A DNA stretch of 64,000 bases, from the NCBI GenBank assembly GCA_965222335.1, contig OZ244944.1:3286001-3350000 (forward strand), read 5' to 3'. Below, piece after piece: positions 55,412-63,368 of the stretch. Source of the DNA: G965222335 sp965222335. Lineage in GTDB: Bacteria > Pseudomonadota > Gammaproteobacteria > Pseudomonadales > Halieaceae. The first letter of the stretch is position 1. Each line of letters begins with the position of its first letter. The notes below the pieces were generated by a model, which saw only the letters and a list, made by a program, of their open reading frames with translations, was not told the origin of the DNA and did no database searches. The position numbers and the translations under genes are program-made.

Positions 55412-55979
55412 GGCGGCCCGCCGGTTGATACCGTGGCTCTGTGCACCGGGTATTGCAATCGTTAGTGGTTCTTCCCCGGCCAATGAGGCAGTTTTCGAGA
55501 ACTGGCAAACGCGCCGCGATCGCGGGATCGTCAAACAGTCCCTGGATTACAGCTGTGGCCTCGCTGCCCTGGCGACATTGCTGACCTACCATTTCGACGA
55601 TCCGGTGAGCGAGTCGGAACTGCTCGCAGAACTGCGCGAACATCCGGTGCATTCTCCTGAGCAACGGAACTGGGAGCGGCACGGCGTCTCTCTCGCGCTG
55701 CTAAGCGACCTGGCGCGGGCCCGTGGTTATCGCGCGGTCGGCGTAAAGGTTTCTCTGGAGACGCTGGCCGCGCTGCAGGTCCCGGTGATTGCCGCACTGG
55801 AGCACGATGGCATGGCCCATTTCACCGTGCTGTGGCAAGTGGACCGGGACCGCGGGCGCTACCACCTCGCCGACCCTTCCTGGGGCAATACCGCATGGCT
55901 GCGTCACCAGCTCGGCCGCAGCTGGGTGGATCCGGTTACTAGCCAGGGAAAACTGCTGCTGCTCGCGCCCGCGAGCTAG
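55392..55979 (+). CDS. stand-alone C39 family cysteine peptidase, probably exported
   Basis: This 195-residue protein is a C39 peptidase domain: Q49 in VKQSLDYSCGLAAL with catalytic C55, H143 in GMAHFTVL and D161 in LADPSWG. C39 domains normally form the N terminus of ABC exporters and cut double-glycine leaders in the cytoplasm. Here no ATP-binding or membrane exporter part exists, and a basic, hydrophobic N terminus (KRFKAARRLIPWLCAPGIAIVSG) suggests periplasmic export, as for FapD of the Pseudomonas amyloid system. GTG start at 55392; the frame extends upstream without a good start site. Likely processes the 54690 peptide. Confidence 0.8.
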   Translation: MATKRFKAARRLIPWLCAPGIAIVSGSSPANEAVFENWQTRRDRGIVKQSLDYSCGLAALATLLTYHFDDPVSESELLAELREHPVHSPEQRNWERHGVSLALLSDLARARGYRAVGVKVSLETLAALQVPVIAALEHDGMAHFTVLWQVDRDRGRYHLADPSWGNTAWLRHQLGRSWVDPVTSQGKLLLLAPAS

Positions 55980-56052
55980 GTTAGGAGGTTATTGGTCTTA
56001 ATGCGTGAACGCGCCGTGCAGCTGCCCGGGTAGGGCGAGTGCTGTGCGTCTC

Positions 56053-56568
56053 TCAGGAAGCATAGTGAACGTCACTGACGGGAATCAATGCGGTAAGGCA
56101 GGGGCTTTCTTCCGCCCGCTGGTAGGCCTGCTCGATCACACCCTGGCCGCTAACCACGCGTCCAAACGCGGCAAAGCCCTGACCGTCTTCGTTTCGGGAG
56201 CCGCCAAAATCGAGGCCTGGCTCTGGCTGCAGGCAGATAAAAAAACTGCTGTAGAGTTCCCCCGCCTCAAAACGTGCAGCGGACACGGTCCAGCGTTCAT
56301 GGTGTATGTGGCTGATTTCACTGTGTTCGTGTCTTATCCGCGTTCTCTGCTCGGTAAATCCGTTGCGGGTGCCCACCTGCACAACGTCGATCGGGCAGGA
56401 ATGCCCCTCGCCATGTTTGCTGCTGGAAACGATACGAAAGATGCTGCCGTCACGAAAAAGTCCCCGGGTCACGACGTCGGCAAAGTAGGCACAGGTCTCT
56501 GGCGCCGCCTGTTCCAGCAACTGGATGCGGAAGTTGCCCAGTGCAGTCATGACCTCAAGTGAGGCCAT
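56053..56568 (-). CDS. cyclophilin-type peptidyl-prolyl isomerase, divergent
   Basis: This 171-residue protein has a diverged cyclophilin fold (TALGNFRIQLLEQAAPETCAYFADVV, FFICLQPEPGLDFGGSRNEDGQGFAAFGRVVSG). The usual FHRV active-site arginine is replaced in FRIVSS, which fits the subfamily with a FYRVV-like motif, so isomerase activity is uncertain. No signal peptide is visible. It reads towards the C39 locus and ends 73 bp after it; the regulator gene lies on its other side on the same strand. Confidence 0.75.
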   Translation of the reverse strand: MASLEVMTALGNFRIQLLEQAAPETCAYFADVVTRGLFRDGSIFRIVSSSKHGEGHSCPIDVVQVGTRNGFTEQRTRIRHEHSEISHIHHERWTVSAARFEAGELYSSFFICLQPEPGLDFGGSRNEDGQGFAAFGRVVSGQGVIEQAYQRAEESPCLTALIPVSDVHYAS

Positions 56569-56649
56569 GGCCAGTTCCCCCGTGCTTGCTGACTGCCGGT
56601 GTCACTGGCGTCTCGTCAAGAGCAGCGTGGCGACCATGCAAATGCGCCG

Positions 56650-57225
56650 TCACGTGGCATCCTCTTCTTCTTCCCTTGCGCCCGGCAGTATGGGCGGCGT
56701 ACCTACCCACAGAATTATCGCCTTTCCCCTGCCCTTGTTGACAATGTTGTGGTCAATCTGGGTGTTCATGTGGACGCAATCACCTGCCTTCAGTTTGAAT
56801 ACCTTGTCCCCGATAAGCTGCTCCACGCGCCCCTTCATGACATAGAAGATATCCTCGCCTTCCTCCCGGTGTACGGACGGGAGTTCGACACCTGGTGGAA
56901 TCTCCATCAGCAGCGAGCTGAGCTGCTGGTCCGGGATGGTGGCGTTGAGCACACGATAGACGATGGGTGATTCGAGATTGAGGTACTGCGGGTCGTCGGC
57001 CCTGCTGACCAGCGTTGCTGGCGCGGGTGGCGAAATAAAATAGTGAATATCAGTGTTTAGCGCCTTGGCGATATTGATCAGCGAGACAATAGACGGCGTG
57101 GCCTTGCCCCGTTCTGCCTGGGACAGGAAGCTCGCCGAGAGTTCCGCCTTCTCCGCGACCTCCTGCAGGGTCAACTTGTTTTCGAGGCGCTTGGACCTCA
57201 AGAGTCTGCCGAGTGAGCGTTTCAT
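56650..57225 (-). CDS. XRE-family regulator with cupin domain
   Basis: This 191-residue protein has an N-terminal HTH (residues 1-62, GRLLRSKRLENKLTLQEVAEKAELSASFLSQAERGKATPS) and a C-terminal cupin (REEGEDIFYVMKGRVEQLIGDKVFKLKAGDCVHMN) with the His and Glu ligands of the cupin motif. Such proteins (PuuR type) repress nearby catabolic operons until a ligand binds. It is divergent from the TonB receptor/hydantoinase operon and very likely controls it. The start at 57225 has GGAG upstream; an earlier ATG 16 codons before lies in the AT-rich promoter region. Confidence 0.9.
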   Translation of the reverse strand: MKRSLGRLLRSKRLENKLTLQEVAEKAELSASFLSQAERGKATPSIVSLINIAKALNTDIHYFISPPAPATLVSRADDPQYLNLESPIVYRVLNATIPDQQLSSLLMEIPPGVELPSVHREEGEDIFYVMKGRVEQLIGDKVFKLKAGDCVHMNTQIDHNIVNKGRGKAIILWVGTPPILPGAREEEEDAT

Positions 57226-57288
57226 CGCTAGTTCTTCTCCATTTTCTGACGAGCACTCCCTCTGGATATGCACCCCAATTGTAGCTCA

Positions 57289-57304
57289 ACTTAAAAAATT
57301 AAGT
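57289..57304. promoter_or_regulatory. AT-rich inverted repeat, candidate operator
   Basis: ACTTAA and TTAAGT flank four A residues (57289-57304), just before the candidate -35 at 57313. Placement suits binding by the divergent XRE-cupin regulator. Confidence 0.4.
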
Positions 57305-57312
57305 AAATTATT

Positions 57313-57343
57313 TTGACAAACTGAAAAATTTAACCCATGTTAT
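57313..57343 (+). promoter_or_regulatory. sigma-70-like promoter of the receptor-hydantoinase operon
   Basis: A consensus -35 TTGACA lies at 57313-57318. The -10 is less clear: TGTTAT at 57338-57343 (19-nt spacing) or CATGTT at 57336-57341 (17-nt). The region is markedly AT-rich compared with its surroundings. Transcription would begin about 80 bp before the ATG at 57433. Confidence 0.55.
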
Positions 57344-57432
57344 CGGTAACGACGGTACCCGTTCGAGACAACAATTGCGGAAACCTGGCCGCTGCTAAAA
57401 AACTGGCTCCCCATCAGAAACGAGGCACAGCA

Positions 57433-59661
57433 ATGAATAACACCCCTGCAACGCGATTGAGAAATGCTGTCATTTCCGCTCTGGCAGCGACGTTCAGTGT
57501 ACCCCAGGTGATGGCGCAATCGTCACCGGACTCGGGTGCGCTGATGTTGGAGGAAGTCGTCGTGACCGCCCGGCGCAGAGACGAGAACCTGGTGGAGGCG
57601 CCCTATGCGGTGACGGCGTTCTCGGCGCAGCAACTCGCTGACGCCAACGTCCAGCGCATGGAGGACTTTATCGGCCTTACCCCCAACGTGACGCTGGCGA
57701 CATCCCAGGGTATCGGCACCAGTTTCCTAAGTATCCGCGGCCTGACCCAGGTGCGTAATGGTGAGGCGCCCGTGGCCACGATTATCGACGGCGTGCTGCA
57801 GTTCAGCGGCATCCAGTTCCGCCAGGAACTGTTCGACGTTGAGAGCGTGCAGGTTGTGAAAGGTCCACAGGGGGCGATTTACGGGCGCAACGCGACCGGC
57901 GGCGCGATTATTATCCAGACCAAGCGGCCAACCAATGAGCCTGATGGCTACGTCCGGGTCGGCGTTGGCGACGGTGATGAATATATGGTCGAGGGATCCT
58001 ACGGCGGTGCCCTGGTGGAGGATAAGCTCTACGGCCAGCTCTCCGGTAAATACATTGATCGTGAGGGTTATCTCGACAATATCACCCGCAATGAACCGGC
58101 GGATCGGTTTGAAGATACCGCCGTGCGCGGGCGGCTGATCTATGAGCCCACGGATACCCTGTCCTTCGACCTGCGGGCATCGATCGCGCGCCATAAGGGC
58201 CGTGGCATCGGCTTCCAGTTCCAGGGGGTCAACATCGCCCCGGACGGTATTACCGCCACGGGATTTGGCACCGATACCGGGCCGATTGACGCCAATAACG
58301 TGCTGCCAGTCAGGGACAACAATGTCGATTACGGCGAGCGCGATATGGATGACTTTGCGCTCAAGGTGGACTGGACCACAGACTTTGGCACCCTGGTTTC
58401 CACCACCAGCTACACCGATATCGAAGAGTGGTCGGATTCAGATCAGTTTCCCTACACCGCGGCCATGAGCCCCCCCGAGTTGTTTGGCAATGACGGCACC
58501 CAGACCGGCTGGTTCGATATTGAAGCCTGGAGTCAGGAATTGCGGTTTGTTTCGCGGGACGATCAACCGGTTCGCTGGGAAGTGGGCGCCTATTACCTTG
58601 AATGGGACCGCTTTGTGTCGCTATCCACCGGTGTAGATACGGGTGCGGGGATCATCCGCCTGGAGCGGGAGCCGACCACCGACCCCCGCAACCCGACCAC
58701 TTCATTCCTCGCAGACGATAACAGCAACACCGCAATGGCTGTGTTCGGCCAGACGAGCATCGATATTGCCGACGATTTTGAACTCTCCCTCGCGCTGCGC
58801 TACGACGAGGAAGAACGCGTACAGGACGTGTCGCCGCTGCAGTTTCCCGCGGGCGTGCCCGGTGCGCGCAACGAGGAAACTTTCGACATGCTGCAGCCGA
58901 AAATCACGTTACGCTACCAGCCATCGCCGCAGCACAACTGGTACGCGACCTGGGGCAAGGGATTCCGCAGCGGCCAGTTCAACCAGAACGGCATCTCTGC
59001 TGTTGCTGAGTCGGTGGGCCTTGTCGGTATTACCGATGTGGTCGATCAGGAGGAATCAGAATCCTTCGAGGTAGGCTACAAGGGGCTTTTCATGGACGAC
59101 CGGCTGCGTGTGGTTGCGGCGGCGTTCTCCACGCAGGTGGAGGGGCAGCAGTTCTTCTCCTTCATCGGCGCGGTCAGCGCGCAAATCCTGACAACCATCG
59201 ATGAAGTCCAGCTCTACGGTGGGGAACTGGAGCTGAATTACCTCGCGACAGAAAACCTCAATCTCTATGCCGCGGCCGGCATCACCAGCAGCGAGATCGA
59301 GGAGTATGCCGTGAACCCTTCAGCTGAAGGTAATGACGCGCCCTATATCGCCGAGGAAACTTTGAATGTGGGCGGCCAGTACGAAATCCCGCTTGGCTCC
59401 ACCAACCTGAACCTGTTTACCCGCGTCGACTACGAACTCAGGGGTAGCCAGTACTGGGACGTCGTGAATTCGACCGCGCGTGATCCCCTGGATTTCCTTA
59501 GCGTTCAGCTTGGCCTCACCGATGCCAACGACAAGTGGTCGGTCATCGGGCAGGTGCAGAACGCGCTGGACGAGGAGTACAACTCGGAGTGGGTTGCAGG
59601 TGGCTTTTCTGCTCGCGCACCCGGACGGATCTGGAACCTGAGACTGAGGTACAACTTCTAG
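57433..59661 (+). CDS. TonB-dependent receptor of the hydantoinase operon
   Basis: This 742-residue outer-membrane receptor has a signal peptide (cut near PQVMAQ), a TonB box (LEEVVVTARRR), a plug (FLSIRGLTQVRNGEAP, VQVVKGPQGAIYGRNATGGAI) and a barrel ending WNLRLRYNF. The hydantoinase A gene starts 2 bp after its stop, so its import substrate is probably the compound opened by HyuAB. The start at 57433 has GAGG upstream; an earlier ATG overlaps the promoter. Confidence 0.95.
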   Translation: MNNTPATRLRNAVISALAATFSVPQVMAQSSPDSGALMLEEVVVTARRRDENLVEAPYAVTAFSAQQLADANVQRMEDFIGLTPNVTLATSQGIGTSFLSIRGLTQVRNGEAPVATIIDGVLQFSGIQFRQELFDVESVQVVKGPQGAIYGRNATGGAIIIQTKRPTNEPDGYVRVGVGDGDEYMVEGSYGGALVEDKLYGQLSGKYIDREGYLDNITRNEPADRFEDTAVRGRLIYEPTDTLSFDLRASIARHKGRGIGFQFQGVNIAPDGITATGFGTDTGPIDANNVLPVRDNNVDYGERDMDDFALKVDWTTDFGTLVSTTSYTDIEEWSDSDQFPYTAAMSPPELFGNDGTQTGWFDIEAWSQELRFVSRDDQPVRWEVGAYYLEWDRFVSLSTGVDTGAGIIRLEREPTTDPRNPTTSFLADDNSNTAMAVFGQTSIDIADDFELSLALRYDEEERVQDVSPLQFPAGVPGARNEETFDMLQPKITLRYQPSPQHNWYATWGKGFRSGQFNQNGISAVAESVGLVGITDVVDQEESESFEVGYKGLFMDDRLRVVAAAFSTQVEGQQFFSFIGAVSAQILTTIDEVQLYGGELELNYLATENLNLYAAAGITSSEIEEYAVNPSAEGNDAPYIAEETLNVGGQYEIPLGSTNLNLFTRVDYELRGSQYWDVVNSTARDPLDFLSVQLGLTDANDKWSVIGQVQNALDEEYNSEWVAGGFSARAPGRIWNLRLRYNF

Positions 59662-59663
59662 CC

Positions 59664-61688
59664 ATGACAAAATACCATGTATCAGCTGATATAGGCGGGA
59701 CCTTCACCGACATCGTGATCGAGCCCTCCGACGGGCCGGTCTTCGTCAACAAGGTCCCGACCACCCGGGAAAATCCAGCTCAGGGCGTCATCAACGGCAT
59801 CAAGGATGTGGTGCCTGATCTCGCCGATGTCGAGTACTTTGTTCACGGCACCACCGTGGGACTCAACGCCTTCCTGGAGCGGCGCGGCGAGCGCGTGCTG
59901 CTGGTGGCGACGGCTGGCGCCGGTGATAGCTACGTGATCGCCCGGGGCAACCGCGATGCCCTCTATGACCTGCGCTACAGCAAGCCGGCACAGCTGGTGC
60001 CGCGCCGGGACGTGCACGAGGTGCGCGGTCGCCTGGCCTGGGATGGACGTGAAATCGAGCCGCTCAGCGAGGCGGATTTCCAGCCCATCATCGACAAGGT
60101 CAAGGCGGAGAAGATCAATGCGGTGGCGGTATGTCTGCTGCACAGCTACGCCTACCCGGACCATGAACTGCAGGCGCGCGATATTCTCAAGGCGGCGTTG
60201 CCGGATGTCTCCATCTCCCTGTCACATGATGTCGCGCGGGAATGGCGAGAGTACGAGCGCTCTTCGTCCGCGGTGATGAACGCTTATGTCGCACCGGTGG
60301 TCGAGCGCTATCTCCTGAGTCTGCAGGAGCAGCTCAAGGAGCGCGGTATGGGTGCGGGCGTACACATCATGCAGTCGAGTGGTGGTGTTACCACCGCCGA
60401 TACGGCGAGGGGCAAGCCGGTATTTACCCTGCTGTCGGGACCGGTTGGCGGCACCATCGCCGGCGCATCGCTGGCGCGCCGCACCCGGCGTCCCAATCTG
60501 CTGTGCGTGGATATGGGTGGTACGTCCTTCGACCTCAGCCTGGTTGTCGACGGGGAGGCCAGTACCACCCTGGAGACCGAACTCGAGGGCCTGCCTCTGT
60601 TAATGTCCATCGTGGATATTCGCACGATCGGTACCGGTGGTGGCTCAGTGGCCTGGCTTGACGGCGAGGCCGTCCGGGTGGGCCCGCGCAGCGCCGGTTC
60701 GGTGCCGGGCCCGGCCTGTTACGGCAACGGCGGCACGGAGCCTACGGTTACCGACGCCAACCTGTATCTTGGCCGCCTGGGCGGGCAGTCGCTGCTCAGC
60801 GGCGAAATGTCGCTCGACGACGGTGCCACCAAAGTGGCCATCGAGGGGCTGTCGCAGCAGGCCGGCATGGAGTCGGTCGCCTTCGCCGAGGGGATTCTTG
60901 CGATTTCCAATGCCGCCATGGCAGATGCCATGCGCACCATCACCGTGAGTGAGGGTGTCGACCCGAGAGACTTCACCCTGGTGGCATTTGGCGGTGCGGG
61001 CCCGATGGCGGCCGTATTCCTGGCGGAGGAACTGGATATCGGCGAGGTGCTGATACCGAGATTTCCGGGCACGTTTTCTGCCTGGGGCATGCTCCAGACA
61101 GACCTGCGCAGCGACCTGACCCTGAGCTTTTTCCGCTCTGCGGCGGCCGTAACCCCGGAGGAACTGGGTGAACTGTTCGCAGGCCTGGAGAAGGAAGGCA
61201 GCGAGGCGGTGATGCAAGAGGGCATCGAGCGGGAGCGAATCTCCTTCCTGCGCTCGGCGGACATGCGCTACTCCGGCCAGGAGTACACGATCAACATCGC
61301 GTTGCCGGAATCGCTGGATATTGCCGCACTGAGTACCAGCTTCCACGATACCCACAAGCAGCGACACGGTCACTCAAGTCCCAATGCGCCGATCGAGTTC
61401 GTCAACCTGCGCGTCGCGGCGATTGGCGAGATCGGCAAATACGAGGAGAACCTGCTCCGCGTAGAGGGTGATGGCGCCGACGCTGTGATAGGTCATAGGG
61501 AAGCGGTATTCCGCGGCAAGGCACTGCGTACGCCGGTGCTGCGCCGTGATCGCCTGCCGATCGGCTTCCAACTGACTGGCCCCGCGATTATTGAAGAGCA
61601 AAGTGCCACCACAGTCATACCCGACGGCTGGGCGCTTACGGTCGATGATGACAGCAATCTCTTACTGACGCGAGGACATGCAGCATGA
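59664..61688 (+). CDS. hyuA: hydantoinase/oxoprolinase subunit A
   Basis: This 674-residue protein has the N-terminal Hydant_A_N nucleotide-binding segment (HVSADIGGTFTDIVIE, VEYFVHGTTVGLNAFLERRG) and the catalytic hydantoinase A domain (LLCVDMGGTSFDLSLV, IGTGGGSVAWLDG, ALVAFGGAGPMA-like). With HyuB it performs ATP-dependent ring opening of hydantoins, 5-oxoproline or N-methylhydantoin; sequence alone does not choose. It starts 2 bp after the receptor and its stop overlaps hyuB by 4 bp. Confidence 0.94.
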   Translation: MTKYHVSADIGGTFTDIVIEPSDGPVFVNKVPTTRENPAQGVINGIKDVVPDLADVEYFVHGTTVGLNAFLERRGERVLLVATAGAGDSYVIARGNRDALYDLRYSKPAQLVPRRDVHEVRGRLAWDGREIEPLSEADFQPIIDKVKAEKINAVAVCLLHSYAYPDHELQARDILKAALPDVSISLSHDVAREWREYERSSSAVMNAYVAPVVERYLLSLQEQLKERGMGAGVHIMQSSGGVTTADTARGKPVFTLLSGPVGGTIAGASLARRTRRPNLLCVDMGGTSFDLSLVVDGEASTTLETELEGLPLLMSIVDIRTIGTGGGSVAWLDGEAVRVGPRSAGSVPGPACYGNGGTEPTVTDANLYLGRLGGQSLLSGEMSLDDGATKVAIEGLSQQAGMESVAFAEGILAISNAAMADAMRTITVSEGVDPRDFTLVAFGGAGPMAAVFLAEELDIGEVLIPRFPGTFSAWGMLQTDLRSDLTLSFFRSAAAVTPEELGELFAGLEKEGSEAVMQEGIERERISFLRSADMRYSGQEYTINIALPESLDIAALSTSFHDTHKQRHGHSSPNAPIEFVNLRVAAIGEIGKYEENLLRVEGDGADAVIGHREAVFRGKALRTPVLRRDRLPIGFQLTGPAIIEEQSATTVIPDGWALTVDDDSNLLLTRGHAA

Positions 61689-63367
61689 GCGCGGTAGATC
61701 CGATTACCACAGAGATTATTCGCAATGCCTTTGTCGCGATTGCCAGCGACATGAACGCCACGCTGATCCGCAGCGCATTCACGCCAGTGATCTACGAAGG
61801 CAAGGACTGCTCGGTAGCGCTGATCGACGAGCAAGGTGAGGTACTGGGCCAGTCCCTGGGCTTGCCGCTGTTCCTGGGCAACCTCGAGATATGCGTCAAG
61901 ATCATGGCTGAGCGCTACGGCTGGGACTACTTCAAGGAAGGGGACGTTTTCTACATGAACGACTCCTACATGACCGGCACCCACCTGAACGACTCCACCA
62001 TCATCATGCCGATCTTCTGGCAGGGCGAACGCGTGGGTTTCGCCGCTTCGCGGGCCCACTGGCTGGACGTGGGCGCCAAGGATCCGGGCACCCCGGTCGA
62101 CTCCCATGAGATATACCAGGAGGGTACTCGTTGGGGCCCAACCCGTCTGTACGACGGCGGGGAGCCGCGGGAAGACGTGATCGAGCTGCTGCGCCTGAAC
62201 AGCCGCTTTGGCGATTCCACCATTGGCGACCTGAACGCACAGATCGCCGCGGGACGTACCGGTGAGCAGCGCCTGCAGGCGCTGTTTGATCGCTTCGGCG
62301 CCGAGACGATCCGCGCTGCCCGGGATGAGATCTTCAAGCAGACCGAGGCCCGGGAGCGGGAAGAAATCGCGGCCCTGCCGGATGGCGAATACAGCGCCGA
62401 GGGAACCATCGACGACGACGGCCTGGGCAATGGCCCCATTGGCGTCAAGCTGACCGTGCGTATCGCGGGAGACGGTATGACTGTCGATCTCGCGGGCTCC
62501 GCACCGCAGGCAACCGGCCCGGTCAACTGCGGCCTTACCCAGACCGTAGCGGCGGCGCGAGTCGCGTATAAACTGCTGATCAGTTCCGAAGTATCACCCA
62601 ATGGCGGCTCTTTCCAGGCCCTGGATGTCATCGCGCCACCCGGCTCCATTTTTTATGCCCAGGAGCCCGCACCCTGTGGTTGGTACTTCACGCCACTGGG
62701 TCTGCTGATCGACCTGATCGTTAAAGCGCTCGCGCCAGTGCTTCCGCAAAAGGCCGCGGGCGCACATTATGGCGACTCTATGGTCATTACCATCGCCGGG
62801 CAGGACACGCGCAACGATGATGACTTTTTCCTGATGATCGAACCCACCACCGGTGGCTGGGGCGCCTTCGACGGCGGCGACGGTGCCAACTCGCTGATCA
62901 ACAACGTCAACGGTAGCTTCAAGGATCTACCAATCGAGGTTTTTGAGAGCAAATACCCGCTGCGGATTCTCAGCTATGGCATTCGCCAGGACTCGGGCGG
63001 CGCCGGGCAGTACCGTGGCGGTAATGGTACCTTCAGGGAATACCTGGTCGAGTCTGACTCGGCACTGTGGCTCTGGTTTGAGCGGTCCGACACCCCGGCC
63101 TGGGGCCTGTTCGGTGGCGGTGATGGCGAGCCTCCCATAGTGCGCATCCAGCGACCGGGCGAGGATACCCTGGAGCGATTGAAGGCCAATGACGTCAAGG
63201 TCCCGGCGGGCAGCATTATCAAGTCGATGACCGGCGGTGGTGGCGGCTATGGCGACCCGGGTGAGCGGGACCCGGCCCATGTTCGTGAGGATCTGCTGGA
63301 TGGCTTTATCTCGCCGGAGCACGCCCGCGAGGTGTATGGGTTTGATGTCGATGCCGTAGAGCAGTAG
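61685..63367 (+). CDS. hyuB: hydantoinase/oxoprolinase subunit B
   Basis: This 560-residue protein matches hydantoinase B over its whole length: DPITTEIIRNAFVAIASDMNATLIRSAF at the start, MNDSYMTGTHLNDSTIIMPIFW, and a glycine-rich GGAGQYRGGNGTFREYLVE region near the end, before a short C-terminal part. It pairs with HyuA for ATP-dependent hydrolysis of a cyclic amide. ATG overlaps the hyuA stop (ATGA). Confidence 0.94.
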   Translation: MSAVDPITTEIIRNAFVAIASDMNATLIRSAFTPVIYEGKDCSVALIDEQGEVLGQSLGLPLFLGNLEICVKIMAERYGWDYFKEGDVFYMNDSYMTGTHLNDSTIIMPIFWQGERVGFAASRAHWLDVGAKDPGTPVDSHEIYQEGTRWGPTRLYDGGEPREDVIELLRLNSRFGDSTIGDLNAQIAAGRTGEQRLQALFDRFGAETIRAARDEIFKQTEAREREEIAALPDGEYSAEGTIDDDGLGNGPIGVKLTVRIAGDGMTVDLAGSAPQATGPVNCGLTQTVAAARVAYKLLISSEVSPNGGSFQALDVIAPPGSIFYAQEPAPCGWYFTPLGLLIDLIVKALAPVLPQKAAGAHYGDSMVITIAGQDTRNDDDFFLMIEPTTGGWGAFDGGDGANSLINNVNGSFKDLPIEVFESKYPLRILSYGIRQDSGGAGQYRGGNGTFREYLVESDSALWLWFERSDTPAWGLFGGGDGEPPIVRIQRPGEDTLERLKANDVKVPAGSIIKSMTGGGGGYGDPGERDPAHVREDLLDGFISPEHAREVYGFDVDAVEQ

Positions 63368-63368
63368 C

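Noticed and set aside
55983..56033. Strong AGGAGGT followed by a 10-codon frame (ATG at 56001) after the C39 gene
   Set aside because: Spacing of 11 nt and only ten codons make a real product doubtful; it may be chance or a remnant. Worth rechecking if the C39 locus is studied.
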